A stretch of DNA of 64,000 nt, taken from Porphyra umbilicalis (taxonomy: Eukaryota; Rhodophyta; Bangiophyceae; Bangiales; Bangiaceae). The stretch lies in assembly GCA_002049455.2 (NCBI GenBank), contig KV918951.1:62001-126000 (forward strand), given 5' to 3'. The notes beneath the pieces were generated by a model. The model made no database searches. It saw only the letters and a program-made list of their open reading frames with translations, and was not told where the DNA came from. A program made the position numbers and the translations under genes. Of this stretch, positions 19,876 through 30,156 are shown one piece after another (position 1 is the stretch's first letter; the number at the start of each line of letters is the position of its first letter).

Positions 19876-22636
19876 ATGGCTCCTGTGCTTCCCCCGTCAC
19901 CCCACCCCTCCCCCGTTCTGGCATCCCCGATCCAGCTATCGAGAACCCCCTTGGCGAGCGGCGATGTTGCCGCCGGCGGTGCCGCGTCGACTGAAACTTC
20001 GGACGGTCTTCCACTGGCGCCGCAATCCACGCGGCACCCCCCGTCCGGGTCCACCTGGGCTCCCACTCCTACGGGCAATAAGAAGAGCCCGGCGTACAAC
20101 AACATTGTGGCCGAGTACAACAGCGCGGGGGAGATGGACAGGCGCACCTTTGTGTGCGTCCACAAGGACCACCTTGGCCACCCCAGCGGCCGGGTGGCTT
20201 ACGCTGGCGGGCCCACCAACCTGAATCGTCACCTCAAAGGTTTCCACGGCATAGAGGAGTCCCCTTCTCGTGGTCACGCCTCCTCCTCGGTGCGGGTATG
20301 AAGAGTACGGGCGCAGCAAGGTCTGATCTCTACGTTTCTTCGAGCACCCCCCAAGCCGTCCTCACGACACCACTCCACGCAGCGGGAATTCTACTCCAAG
20401 CTAGTCGACATGGTCATCTCCTCGCTATGCCCCGAGGCGCTCGTAGAGGACCCCAGTTACGTTGCAATGATCGCAGCAGCCAATCCCCGGCTGACCACCC
20501 TCTCCCGGTTCACCCTCACCCGCGCCACGTCATCTCGCTTCCAGGCGCTACACGACGAAGCACGGGCGGCGCTCGATTGCGTGTATGTGTGTCATGTGAA
20601 CACCGACATGTGGACGTCGCTGGCCAATGAGCCGTTTGGCTCGTTTGTGATCTCGCGGCTTGATGACGATTTGGAGCTGCGGACGCGCGTGCTGCGTTGT
20701 GCCGTCTTAAACGGGCGTCACACGGCTGCGGCGATTGCCACCTTTTTGCTGAAGGTAGCTGCCCAGTTTAATCTGGGTAACAAGGACGGGGTCGTGCGGA
20801 CCGACGGGGCCAGCAACTGCGTGCTTGCAGGCAGCGTTCTGGGGACGGCCATGCGTAAAGATGGTCCACGCGGCTGCATGGTGGATGGCGGTCGGGGCGG
20901 GACCTCCGTAGGGGATGCGGGCAGCGCATCCCATGCTGCCGATGCCGGGCGGTTGGGCGACGCCGCTGGGGTTGCTGTAATTGGGGCTAGGCTAACGGGC
21001 GGACAGGTCGGAGCGGACGAATGGAGTGAGCAATCTGACGACGAAGAAGGGGGCGATGGAGCTGACCTGAATGACGTCGGTTCTGATTGCGGGGAGCCCG
21101 CCCATTCGCCGGATGCTCTCTCGGGCGAGTCCCTGGACGCCTCCGCGGAGGCCTAGGTGCGGGCGGATGCATTTTGCACCGCCATTCCCGACGCCCTCCG
21201 CCCTGGTGGAGCGACCCCAACTCACACGGGGGACGCCTCGTTCTTGTGGCAGCACGGGCGATGCGCCACACACACCCTTCAACTATCCGTGCGGGCCGGT
21301 TTGGCCACGCCCACGTTAGGCTCCATACTGAAGAAGGTGCGCCTGGTGGCCAAGCTGTGCCGGAACAGCACTAACTCTTGGGAGGCGCTGCGGGTGTCGG
21401 TGGAGCGAGAGGACGACCTCCTCGCTGCGGCGGCGGAGCGCGAGCCGGTGACGGCCACCAAGCTCGTGTCCCGGCTGATCATCAAATTGCCCGACGCGCT
21501 GGGGGTCGACGCTGGCCATGGTGCGCCGCTTCGTGCGCGTGGGCGCTGCCATCCCCCCCGCGCTGTCTGCCTACTACCACCATGCCGCTGTCAGCAGTTC
21601 CAAGACGCGGGTCGAATGCCCCAACAGCATGGAGCAGGCAGCATTGTTGCCGATCATTGACTTTTGGACGGTTTTAGAGAGTGCATCGGCGAGCCTCGGG
21701 TCAGAGACGGCAGCGACCAGTGGCATGGAGGAGTCCGTGTTTTGGTACGTGCGGAAGATTAGGGCGCCTGTGGTTGGTGAATGCGAGGAGGTTGCCACGC
21801 TCAAACGTGTTGTTCTAAGCGACATGCACGCGCGGCGCAAGAAGGAGCGCCTCCTCGGTCCCAATCCCGACTGGTTTGGCATCCGACTGGCGGCTATGCT
21901 GTGCGATCCCTTTACCAAGACATTTGCGTTTGGCAACAAACCGGGGACAACTGCATTGGCGCGGGCCAGCGCCCTCGCGGTCATCAAGTGGATGGTGGAG
22001 CGGGCGGACTCGGCGAAGGACACGGAGATGCCGCCCTCACTTGATGGTACCAACGATCCGCCAACCAAACGTCCGCGCACGTTTTTGAAAAGTTTGCGGT
22101 CCTTTGCATCTGGGGTGGATGAGCGGGCGGGGGGACAAGCTCGGTCGAGTCGAGTGTCCTCGCGTGATTTCCTGGCATTGGAGGCCGAGTGGGAGGCGAA
22201 TGTTGCTTGCGCCGTTACATCTGACCCGGAGGCCACTGCATTTTCCTGGTGGCGCGTGCATGAGCAGGCTTTCCCTCGCGTTGATTTGGAAGCCCGATAC
22301 CTGTTGCCTATCCCTGCGACGAGTGTGACATCGGAGCGTGTGTTTTCTCGAGCGGGGCGCATCATCACGAAGCAACGCGCTCGGATGACGGGCAGGAACG
22401 CGGATAAGTACATAGTACTCAGCGACAACTTTCGGCATCGCCGGCAGCGCGATGTGTCTGGGGGTGACGGGTGCGAGGGAAGCAGTGATTTTGGTTTGTC
22501 AGAGGATGTGGGTGATTGGCAAGTGAAGAGCACCACATGGCCGTGTCAACAGGACAGAAGCGTCACGAGAGCGTGGTGCGCACGCTTTCTGCGAGCGGCC
22601 GTTGACAGGACATACAGCATCCAGCTGCCAACTTAA
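19876..22636 (+). pseudogene. hAT transposase with BED-type finger, inactivated
   Basis: The N-terminal part has a BED-like finger: YNNIVAEYNSAGEMDRRTFVCVHKDHLG...NLNRHLKGFHG. The middle matches the hAT catalytic region, including CATHTLQLSVR (about 21260-21295). The C-terminus has the hAT dimerisation domain: FSWWRVHEQAFPRVDLEARYLLPIPATSVTSERVFSRAGRIITKQRARM. The frame is one from 19876 to about 21490, broken only by TGA at 20299 and TAG at 21154. One frame change near 21490-21510 then leads to the last segment (21518-22636). The start at 19876 (MAPVLPPSP) is the first ATG that precedes the finger without leader oddities. With two stops and a shift it cannot make a full protein, but the low damage suggests recent activity. 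Confidence 0.85.
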
Positions 22637-24160
22637 TCCGTCCGTTCTTCATGTACGTACACTTTCATCCCCAGCACGTCGTCTCGCCGCTCACATTCTT
22701 AAGCAGGCGCCCTCCACCCGGTCGTTCCCTCCCCCCCCTCATCCCGAGCTGAAAATTCCTTGGCCTTCCTCCGCCTGTCCCCTTTCTGCCTGGCCTTACC
22801 TTCTGTGCTCTCTCCGCCGCCTCGCCTTGTCACCGGCACGCGCAGCCCGAACAAGGCAGCTTCTGCGCCAAACACAGTACGCGTCCTTCCCTCTTGACAG
22901 AGTGAATAGCACTTGGCAAGCGGATCATTGGTATGGCAGTTGTGCGGCCCACGAAGAGCAACATGTCTTTGTTGCAACTAGGTAGGGTATCATAGCATCC
23001 ATAAGGCGTACACTGAATCAGAAACACGCCAGCAGCAGGTGAGCATGCAACGCAACAGGTCGCAAGAGCGATCAACAACTAAACAGGAACGTGAGATGAG
23101 ACAACGACGCCAAAGTAAGGAGCATATTCGCAACCAACAAGTCCCAGCTTGCCCAAAAGGCGCCATCGATAACAGCGCTGTGTCCACATCATACATAGAG
23201 GATACGCATAGGCGTGGGCACACGAAAACGACTGAAGAACGGCAGAAAAGAAAACGACGAGGACATTGGCGCACTCCCAATGTAACGGAGAAACGCTGAA
23301 CGTACAAGTGGACAACAGCTACGGAAATCGAGAGCGAGAGCGCGGACAAGGGATCTGCGTTATTCGTTGACGCCCTGTGTAGGAAATCAAGAAGTGCGCA
23401 GTGGGACGGCAGTCGTCGTGATGCAGTGCGGCACGGAGATGCCCAAGAAAAGACAGCAGCGAAAGCAGCACGACAAGGCCCGACGAAAAGCAACGCGCTG
23501 GCCAGCGAGTGGGTGACGAATGCCATTCATTCAAGACAACGACGGGAACCATCCATGCATGTCCCAATAAGTGATCCGCCGGTGCTTGCGCGCTGAATGA
23601 ACAAAGCCACTCGAGAACCCTCCCCGCAGTGCCCTACTGCTCGACCCACCGTCCCATTTCTCATTGCTAGTGAAGCGCCAGCCACCACGAAGGTGATAAG
23701 AGACTGTGCGGAGGCGCGACCTACCGTGACACAGAGGCAGCGTCGGCGTCAATCGGAGAGCGAGTGCATCCGGTCGGCCGCGCCGCCGGAACGTGGCGGG
23801 CGCCGTCGAATCTCGGTGACGAAGGATAGCCATCTCAGCCGATGAAAGCGCGTCTAGGCAACACGAGCAGACCTTGAGACTATTCACACACACGAGTGCT
23901 AGCAGCGCAAAGCAAGCCACCAGTCCCCAGGATTGCAACGCAGCCGTCCGCGACCCCTGTGCAAGGTGCCGGAGCGCCCTCTGCCTCCCCCCCCTTCGAA
24001 CGCCAGCAACCCTGACGGAGGCCCGGCAGGCGAATGCATTTGGATCGATCGGCCGGTCCCCGTCCGGCGTGCCTCGCAGAACTGGAAATGGTAATCGGTC
24101 AAGTGAGCACAGCAACGCCACGCGGGAGCACAACATTACGAAAAGTACTCGATTTCTAAG
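22637..24160. other. Non-coding 3' half of element A
   Basis: About 1.5 kb between the transposase stop and the right subterminal repeats. Two minus-strand open stretches (23526-22990, 178 codons; 24136-23531, 201 codons) have no recognisable domain and could be chance or relics of a second element gene. Confidence 0.35.
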
Positions 24161-25016
24161 CCGTAATTAAAACCGGTTGTAAACCGGTTACTGGCTGAGC
24201 TAAAAACTGGTTCAAGCGGTTTTGCCATATGACCCAGTTGCGCAATCCTAGGGTCAAGTCGGTTGCAATCCTTACACGACCACCTCACTTCAACCAGCCT
24301 AATAAGTGCACATGAATATGTAATTAAAAACGCCTAAAACACTTCCCATGTTTGGGCACGCGTGCTGGCGTGACACGCCCAAAACACCCGATAAAACACG
24401 CCCTGGGCGTGTATGTGAACACGCGTTGGGCGTGTTGCAGAACCCCACTGGGCAGGGATGACACCAAAAAATTGCATGCATTAACTTAACCAATTCAATA
24501 CATATTTAACTTATAGACAAATCAGTCGCCGTTCTCCCGATTTTATGTGTTTTTCAACTTGCTGCTCGAGGGCTGTTGCCTCGGGTCTCGGCTGCTGCCT
24601 GTGGTGCGACACGCGCCTTGATGGCTCACGGTGCGGAGGTGGGGTGGTCAGAACGGTGAAGAGCGGCAGCGGCGGGCGGCCTCGGCTACAGTGGCGGATT
24701 CTCACCCACCCTCTCCTCGCACTGGACGGACGACGGCGACCACCTTGGCGTCTCTACTATTCTCTCTTTCACCTCTGGATGACCGACGCGCCACTCGGTG
24801 TGAAGTGCAATGAGTCCACCACCGACCGAGGTAAGCGAGCACCCTTGGACCAGCGAGGCGGCCGCGACGTGGACGGTCAGGCACGACCCGAGGTCAATAT
24901 CACAGGCAGCTACAAACCCATTAATTCATTTAAAAACCGAGATCAAATCACTTAATCTATAGATTAATCGATCCGATATGTATGATTTCGCGACTTTTCC
25001 CATCCCTGATGCTGTG

Positions 25017-25959
25017 ACCTTGGATGGCACCGATAGAATGCATGTATTGACGTTTTATTCAATTCATGAAGCAATTTATGAACTAATCACACTCGGTTGA
25101 ATGCATTCAACGTGCATTTTATGATGTTATTCGGTGGCCTGCGCTTCCGACGGTAGGGCAACCTCGACCTGAAGAGCTGTCTTCCGCCCACCCCCGCTCC
25201 TTCAGTTGCGCCCAATGCAATCCCTCCCGCGCTCTCCCCGCCTTCCCCCCTCCATCCCTACTCTTGTGGTGATGTTCGTCCCTTGCTGTCGTCTCCACCA
25301 CCGTGTCTGTTGTGGGGGGCCTACAGAGCTCGGCGTGAGGCAGACGGCATGGGTTGGCGACACAGTCCAGCGTCTCTGCTGCAAGCCGCCTTGAGCCTTC
25401 GCATACCCGTTTCTTCCTCACCAAAATGCCGAGCGGCCGGAGGCTTTGCGTGGCTTCCAGTTCCGTGGCGTCAGCCGTGGCCGGCGGCGGCAACGCTGGC
25501 GACCTGGCGGGGGTGGTTCCGCAGCGCTTGCCGCAAGAAAAAGTGCGCGACAAAAAATGCACTGCAGACGTTGGTTGATTTTAGAACGCAAGCGTATTTT
25601 TGGATTATCCCACAGCTTAAGTCGAATGGCGATGTAAAATATATATCTGTTTTCGATCTATGACTGTGACTGAGTTTTGACCGTCATCTACTCTCTTAGA
25701 CCTTGTCTTGACGGTGAGCACAACTGAACGTGATCGACCCAAATATGACGTCCAAGTACTGCTTTTCGTCGTGCTGGGTTGCCGGTGGTCTGGACAGCGC
25801 AGCAGAAGTGTTTGCAAATTTGGTGAAACAGAGTTCCATGGACGGCAGGCACGCGATCTCGGCTGCTGTGACACAGGCGAGAGCGGTGGCCGCAAGTGCC
25901 CAATCAGTGTCCATCGCTCACTTCTGCCCCCTTTGTCTTGCTTAGTCAAAGTGGCTCTT
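25017..25959. other. Unassigned sequence between the hAT nest and transposon copy 1
   Basis: It opens AT-rich (25017-25130). A stretch at 25696-25914 is open on both strands: minus reads ACVTAAEIACLPSMELCFTK, plus reads GLDSAAEVFANLVKQSSMDG. I cannot decide whether either is an exon. No repeats with inverted ends were found. Confidence 0.3.
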
Positions 25960-28932
25960 CTGGATATGAAAGCTTCGTTTGCATTACACGAAATGGATGA
26001 AGGCGCCGCGACTCCTGTTAGAGTCTCAGAGGCTGTGGCGGCGGTGTTGGTCGAAATAGAAAATTGGCAGACCTGTCCTGATCGACAGCTGGTCCGTCGG
26101 GTGCATGATCACCTCCCTCGGGGCTCTTCGCCTTCGTGCCGACACCGTTCTGTCTACCCCTCCTCCCCACCCACTGCAGGGTGTGTTGAAAGGACCCCCT
26201 CACCACCGACCAGATACCTGGAGCAGCGCGGCAGCCACCCAATGATGTTGCGCGGTAGCAGAGACCGGTCTGTGCCGCCACGCCCGTTGAGGTACGTATG
26301 TCAGTATCTGTGGGTACTTTTGGGGATGGTCGTACGTGACACTCGCGTTTGGCATGTCATCGTGTTCCCCGCTCGAAGGTGGCTCGTGCGATACGAAGAG
26401 TACCCATCCGACCGCCGTTGGTTTGGTCTCTAGACGACGTCAAACCTAATCATCCACTTTGCTTCTGCAATCCCACACTGTTCCCACATCTGCCCAGCTC
26501 AGACCAGCTTTTCCTGGTAAAGTCTCTGCTTTTTGTTTGGCCCGTGTGTCTCCGACCGTTCCTGACTCATACAGATCAGGCCCTCGCATAGCAAGCAGCG
26601 GCAAGCAAGACCGCCGACGGAAAGAATGCGGCAGCGGCCGTTGGGGCGGCGGCAGCCCTGCCATTTCGATGGAGCAAGGGCGGCTCTCACACGGATGACG
26701 ACGGAATTTCTCACCGGGTATGCGCTTCGTGTTACGCCGCTGCTGCCCGTCAGCAACGGCGGCCGGCCGTTGATTCTGCGCACCAGTCCGGCAGCGCGGT
26801 GGAAAACCCCGCGCCGGGCCTGCTCCCTACGGTGCCATTGGCCCAGGAAGGTGGCATGGCGCTGGCTGCGCCGGCAGGCACGCGATGTGCCGGCACAGCC
26901 CCCCCCCCCTTACCGCTCCGCGACTCACTTCCGGCCGCCCAGACAGGCGACGCAGCGAAGATGGGCGGCTGTGTCGCACAGTCACCGAAGCACAAGGTGC
27001 GTGCGAATGACGCCGACACCATGAGAGAAAACTCCCGCGGACCTCCAGCAGGCTGGCCGTCCGCGCTGTGGCGCGTCCTTGCCGGCTGTGGGGACTGCAG
27101 CCGCCGTGGTGGTTGACCCCCCCGCCACGTCATACCGCGCGCCGCCGCGCACATCAACCTTGACGTGTGACATGGTTGGTGCGAGCGGCGCGGTGGCGCC
27201 GCCGCCCTCCAAATCACGCTTAGTGGGCCGACCAGCGGAGGCGCGAAGGTCTGGTGGGCCGCACCTTGCGCCTCAAGAGACTGTCAACAAGTTTTCAGAA
27301 TTCGTAGGGGCGGCTCGGACGCCCCAAGATACTGCATCTCTGGATTTAAACCGCATTGCCGCAGCTATCTTGGCGCGGTCGGTTCCAACTGCTCTCTCTG
27401 TGTCACATGCGAACGGGCGCGTCAGTGTCTACACAAGAAAGCCGTCTGTGCTATAACCTGACGTGCGCAAGAGCCAGCGCAACAAGCGCTTGGCCGTGGC
27501 TGGTTGTGATATTCTACGTGCAGCAGAGAGCCGCGGCCGAAGGCTCCCGCCACGCCCAACTGCCACTGAGCAGGTCGTACTGTTGGCGTCCGTTGGACTA
27601 AGCTACGCCAAGTTCAACAGGATTCGGGTGTTCTTTGGCGGTGCTCTCAGCCCGATGGTCAGCCTCCAAGCCCTACGTCAGGCGCGGTTTGCCCTTGTGC
27701 GGTTGCTTGCCAATGAGGTTTCCTTATTGGACACTGGGGCGCACATGACCCACCTATGTCGGGCGGTTGAGGGGCGGTTGTCTGTTCTGTGGTCCGCCGT
27801 GCTGTTCATTGAGCGCCCGTCGTTTGACCCAGATGGCGTCGCTATCCTACAGACTCGTGATTACGAGGTTCTCAGGAATGGGAGACCTGTGCATTGCGAC
27901 TTCTGCCTTCCAGCTGATATGCGAGATATCCCTATCTCTGTTGGCCTGGACAGAGGAGGTGACCCATCTTCTGTGAAGGTTGTGATGCGTTTTATGAACC
28001 AAGAACACCCTGACAGACTGTAAAACACCATCCTGTTCGGAGTGTGCCCTGAGTCCAAGGACAAGTACCCTGAGGTAGCAGCCATAATGGCTCCCCATGT
28101 GGCGCAGTTACACCAACTTGCCTTAACTGGGGCTGTTGTCGGACCTCATCGGCGGACAGTGAGGGTCTTAATCAACAGTGACTTCCCAGCTGTGTGTAAC
28201 GCTACAGGCCACAAGGGGCACAGCGCATCCCTGCAGTGCCCAATGTTTTTGGGCGCCAAGAGCCCAGGTGACGCTCAGTGGCTGCTGGACGCGCTCTTTG
28301 GGACTGTGCAAGACTTGACTCGCACCCACCCAACGAGAACCGCGTCCCATCTATGGGACATGCGAGCTGCCTACGCGTTGGGCGAGACGCCGGAGAGACG
28401 TGGGCTGGCTACCCATTTGTCTGTCAAGCGGCCGCCGGTCATCATTGTGCCTCCCACGCCAATCATGCCTCTACCTCTGTATCTATTGATTGGGCTTACG
28501 ACGCGGATGCTCCGGGTTTCCATCGATACTTTCACGTGAAGGCGTGGTCCAACTGTCGGACAGCAGTTTGCGCACTGGCTGGCGGCCACGTTGAGTGTGG
28601 AGATTGGCGAGGAGGCGGTGCCGTATCATGGAGGAAACTTCATTGGTCGGCACTGCCACACGATTAGCGCGAGAAGCCACGCCATGGCGCGGATTCTGAG
28701 GCCACTCGTGCCTGCCGAGTGGGCGACCGCCTACGAACGCGGTTGGGTGCTGCTTTGGGGGGTAAAGTCAACCCTTAACCATGCAGCTGAAAACCCTGCC
28801 AACGTGCAGCGACGGTTTAAGGCCGATGCGCGGGCGTTTGTCAGTCTTATCCAGGAGTCCTGTTTTGAGCGGAAGTCCTTCGTGAGTGCAATCGCCGGTC
28901 GAGGCAGATTAGTAGAAATGAAGCAGCCGTGA
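25960..28932 (+). mobile_element. Unclassified DNA transposon, copy 1 (decayed)
   Basis: This region is similar along its length to 41318-44769 (for example AACCTAATCATCCACTTTGC at 26444 against AACCTAACCATCGACTTTGC at 41802). The main frame runs from 27463 to 28932: LSYAKFNRIRVFFGGALSP, LLDTGAHMTHLCRAVEG, DIPISVGLDRGGDPSS, GVCPESKDKYPEVAAIM, VRVLINSDFPAVCNATGHKG, and NFIGRHCHTISARSHAM near the end. It is interrupted by TAA at 28021 and TGA at 28537 without loss of frame. The SDFxxxCNxTGHKGxSAS..C block resembles ORFs of repetitive, uncharacterised transposons in which an acidic residue precedes a Cys pair; I do not assign a superfamily. Upstream parts (25985-27460) are similar between copies but have no clear ORF. 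Confidence 0.7.
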
Positions 28933-30156
28933 TTCAAACACAGCGCTCTCATTGGTTCACACGGGTGCGTGCACGCTGAGAGCCCGTCATCAAGATTGGG
29001 CCTTCAAGACGCTTGTTGGCTACTTCGTCCATCCGCGACCACCCGGGATTGCTGATCGTTCAACAGTGTCAGTTTTTCACCCCCGATTCCAACCAATGGG
29101 CAAGTGTTCACACGAATTGACGGATTGAATGACACGGCGTGCATATGAAGTGCAGATCGGTCGGCATTCCAGCCCCCATGACAGAATTATGCACAAAAAA
29201 GAGACAATTCTCCAGACGAACGACAACAGACAACTAGCTACGGCAAGGGGTTGGGTGGGGCGGGTGGGGTGGGGTGAGGTGGGGTGGTGTTTGGTGGGGT
29301 AGCACGGGTGGAGTGGCGCGGGGTGCGGTTGGGTGGCGCCGGCGCGGTGAGGTGGCGCGGGTGGCGTGGGTGGGGTGGGGTGTGGTGGGGTGCGGCCGGT
29401 GAGGTGGCCCTACAAGAAAATTAGACGGGATGTCTTGGGTTTTCGCCCCAGAATCCCGGGAAACCTGGGATGTCGGGCCATATCGGTATCCCGAGAGCGA
29501 TTTACCCGGGCTTCTAAGACAGCGGAAATTGCCTTGTGCGGATCAACACGGGGGTTGTGGCCATTCGATCGGTGCACGGGGGTCAACCAGGGATCTTCTG
29601 GGAATGGGGTTTCGGGCCGGGCCTTCCTATTCCACACCTCGCGGTGGAAGCGCACTCACTGGCACCCAACCCCTTGCAGTGGCCTCAGACCGAAGTTGGT
29701 CGCCACTCGCCTTCATTCGTTTCCGCAACTTACGGTCCTTCCACGGCCTGTCCACCGACCCCACCCCCAACAGGTAGAGTACGTGCTGCAGAGAGCGAGC
29801 GCCACACGTAAGCGGGCACAGTAAGGCATCTTGCATCTGGTGGAGAGTTTCAGACACAGATTGCTCTAGTGTGCTCTCACAAAAAACCTGCGGCTTATGG
29901 AGGGCGATCAGCTTCTACCACGAAGAGCCACAGGTGAGACATGAAATGCCTTCGAAGCTTCCAGCACCATCCACTATCAGCCTAAAGTGTCTGGCCTCCG
30001 ATTGGGCGACAAAGGCTTAGAACATTTATAAAATAGTCTCCCTTGGGACTTCTGATTGCCACATCAACCGCCCCATCAACATAGACGCATGCGGGACCAT
30101 CTTCATCCGTCCCTTTCGCCGTCCCCCCGCCCTGCCCTCCCCCCCGGCACCTGGCG
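28933..30156. other. Spacer with G-rich minisatellite before the Plavaka gene
   Basis: No gene is seen. Positions 29244-29410 are G-rich with irregular GGTGGGGT/GGCGCGG units, related to those at 36436-36905. Just after it, CCCCAGAATCCCGGGAAACCTGGGAT (29448) resembles, inverted, the sequence at about 36370-36425, so similar flanking modules lie on both sides of the Plavaka region. Confidence 0.45.
29244..29410. repeat. G-rich degenerate minisatellite
   Basis: Irregular units of GGGGTGGGGT, GGTGGCGCGGG and GGTGGGGTG, with many G3-4 runs on one strand; quadruplex formation is possible. Same unit vocabulary as the cleaner array at 36494-36580. Confidence 0.65.

Larger units (their letters stand above)
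19593..24250 (+). mobile_element. Inner autonomous-type hAT element (element A), decayed
   Basis: The ends are TAGGGTTGTGCAAC at 19593 and inverted TAGGATTGCGCAAC ending at 24250. They are flanked by GGGTCGAG (19585-19592) and GGGTCAAG (24251-24258), 7 of 8 matching. AACCGGTT-type subterminal repeats lie inside both ends (19605-19702; 24168-24225). The element is 4658 bp and carries a hAT transposase on the + strand. Its ends resemble those of element B, so the two are related families. Confidence 0.9.
19352..24298 (-). other. Apparent captured exon inside element B, split by element A
   Basis: Minus-strand coding sequence 24298-24259 joins 19592-19352 once element A and its target duplication are removed. 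It is bounded by an acceptor (TTATTAG at 24299) and a donor (G|GTAGGT at 19352). It reads LVEVRWSCKDCNRLDPHGL, then TDMTEVVLQMRAALAKEAAPG, FRMGDFGQVAGGMVDPG, RQTNVLLKNVLDTTWYLATAKIVYRMERFRQ. The frame is uninterrupted over about 93 codons, and there is a CxxC pair. I do not recognise the family. It resembles an internal exon of a cellular gene carried by a non-autonomous hAT element, but it could be a remnant of the element's own gene. Confidence 0.45.
19214..24447. mobile_element. Middle hAT element (element B) with ACACGCCC subterminal repeats
   Basis: The ends are TAGGGTTGCGCAACACGCCC at 19214 and its inverted partner at 24447 (17 of 20 positions match). They are flanked by a perfect 8-bp duplication CTGGGCAG (19206-19213 and 24448-24455). 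Many copies of ACACGCCC lie just inside both ends (19225-19320; 24357-24437), as expected of transposase-binding subterminal repeats. Without element A it is about 570 bp and contains an apparent spliced exon rather than a transposase gene. Confidence 0.85.
19211..25008. mobile_element. Outer hAT-type MITE (element C), split by element B
   Basis: The right end is CATCCCTG at 25001-25008. The left end CAGGGATG is split: CAG at 19211-19213, then GGATG resuming at 24456. Its target duplication is ATGCTGGG (19203-19210) against ATGCTGTG (25009-25016), 7 of 8 matching. Without the insertion the element is about 556 bp (24453-25008 plus the duplicated bases), AT-rich near both ends, and without a convincing ORF, so non-autonomous. 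CAGGGATG-type ends and 8-bp duplications are characteristic of the hAT superfamily. Confidence 0.7.

Noticed and set aside
22990-23526. 178-codon minus-strand ORF inside hAT element A
   Set aside because: Cys/Ser/Leu-rich with no domain, and the opposite strand is also partly open; kept only as a remark in the non-coding entry.
19214-24447. Elements A and B as a single transposon with double ends
   Set aside because: Each pair of ends has its own distinct 8-bp flanking duplication and its own subterminal repeat (AACCGGTT against ACACGCCC).
29244-29410. G-rich array as a telomere-like repeat
   Set aside because: Units are irregular and do not match any telomere motif; the sequence continues normally on both sides.
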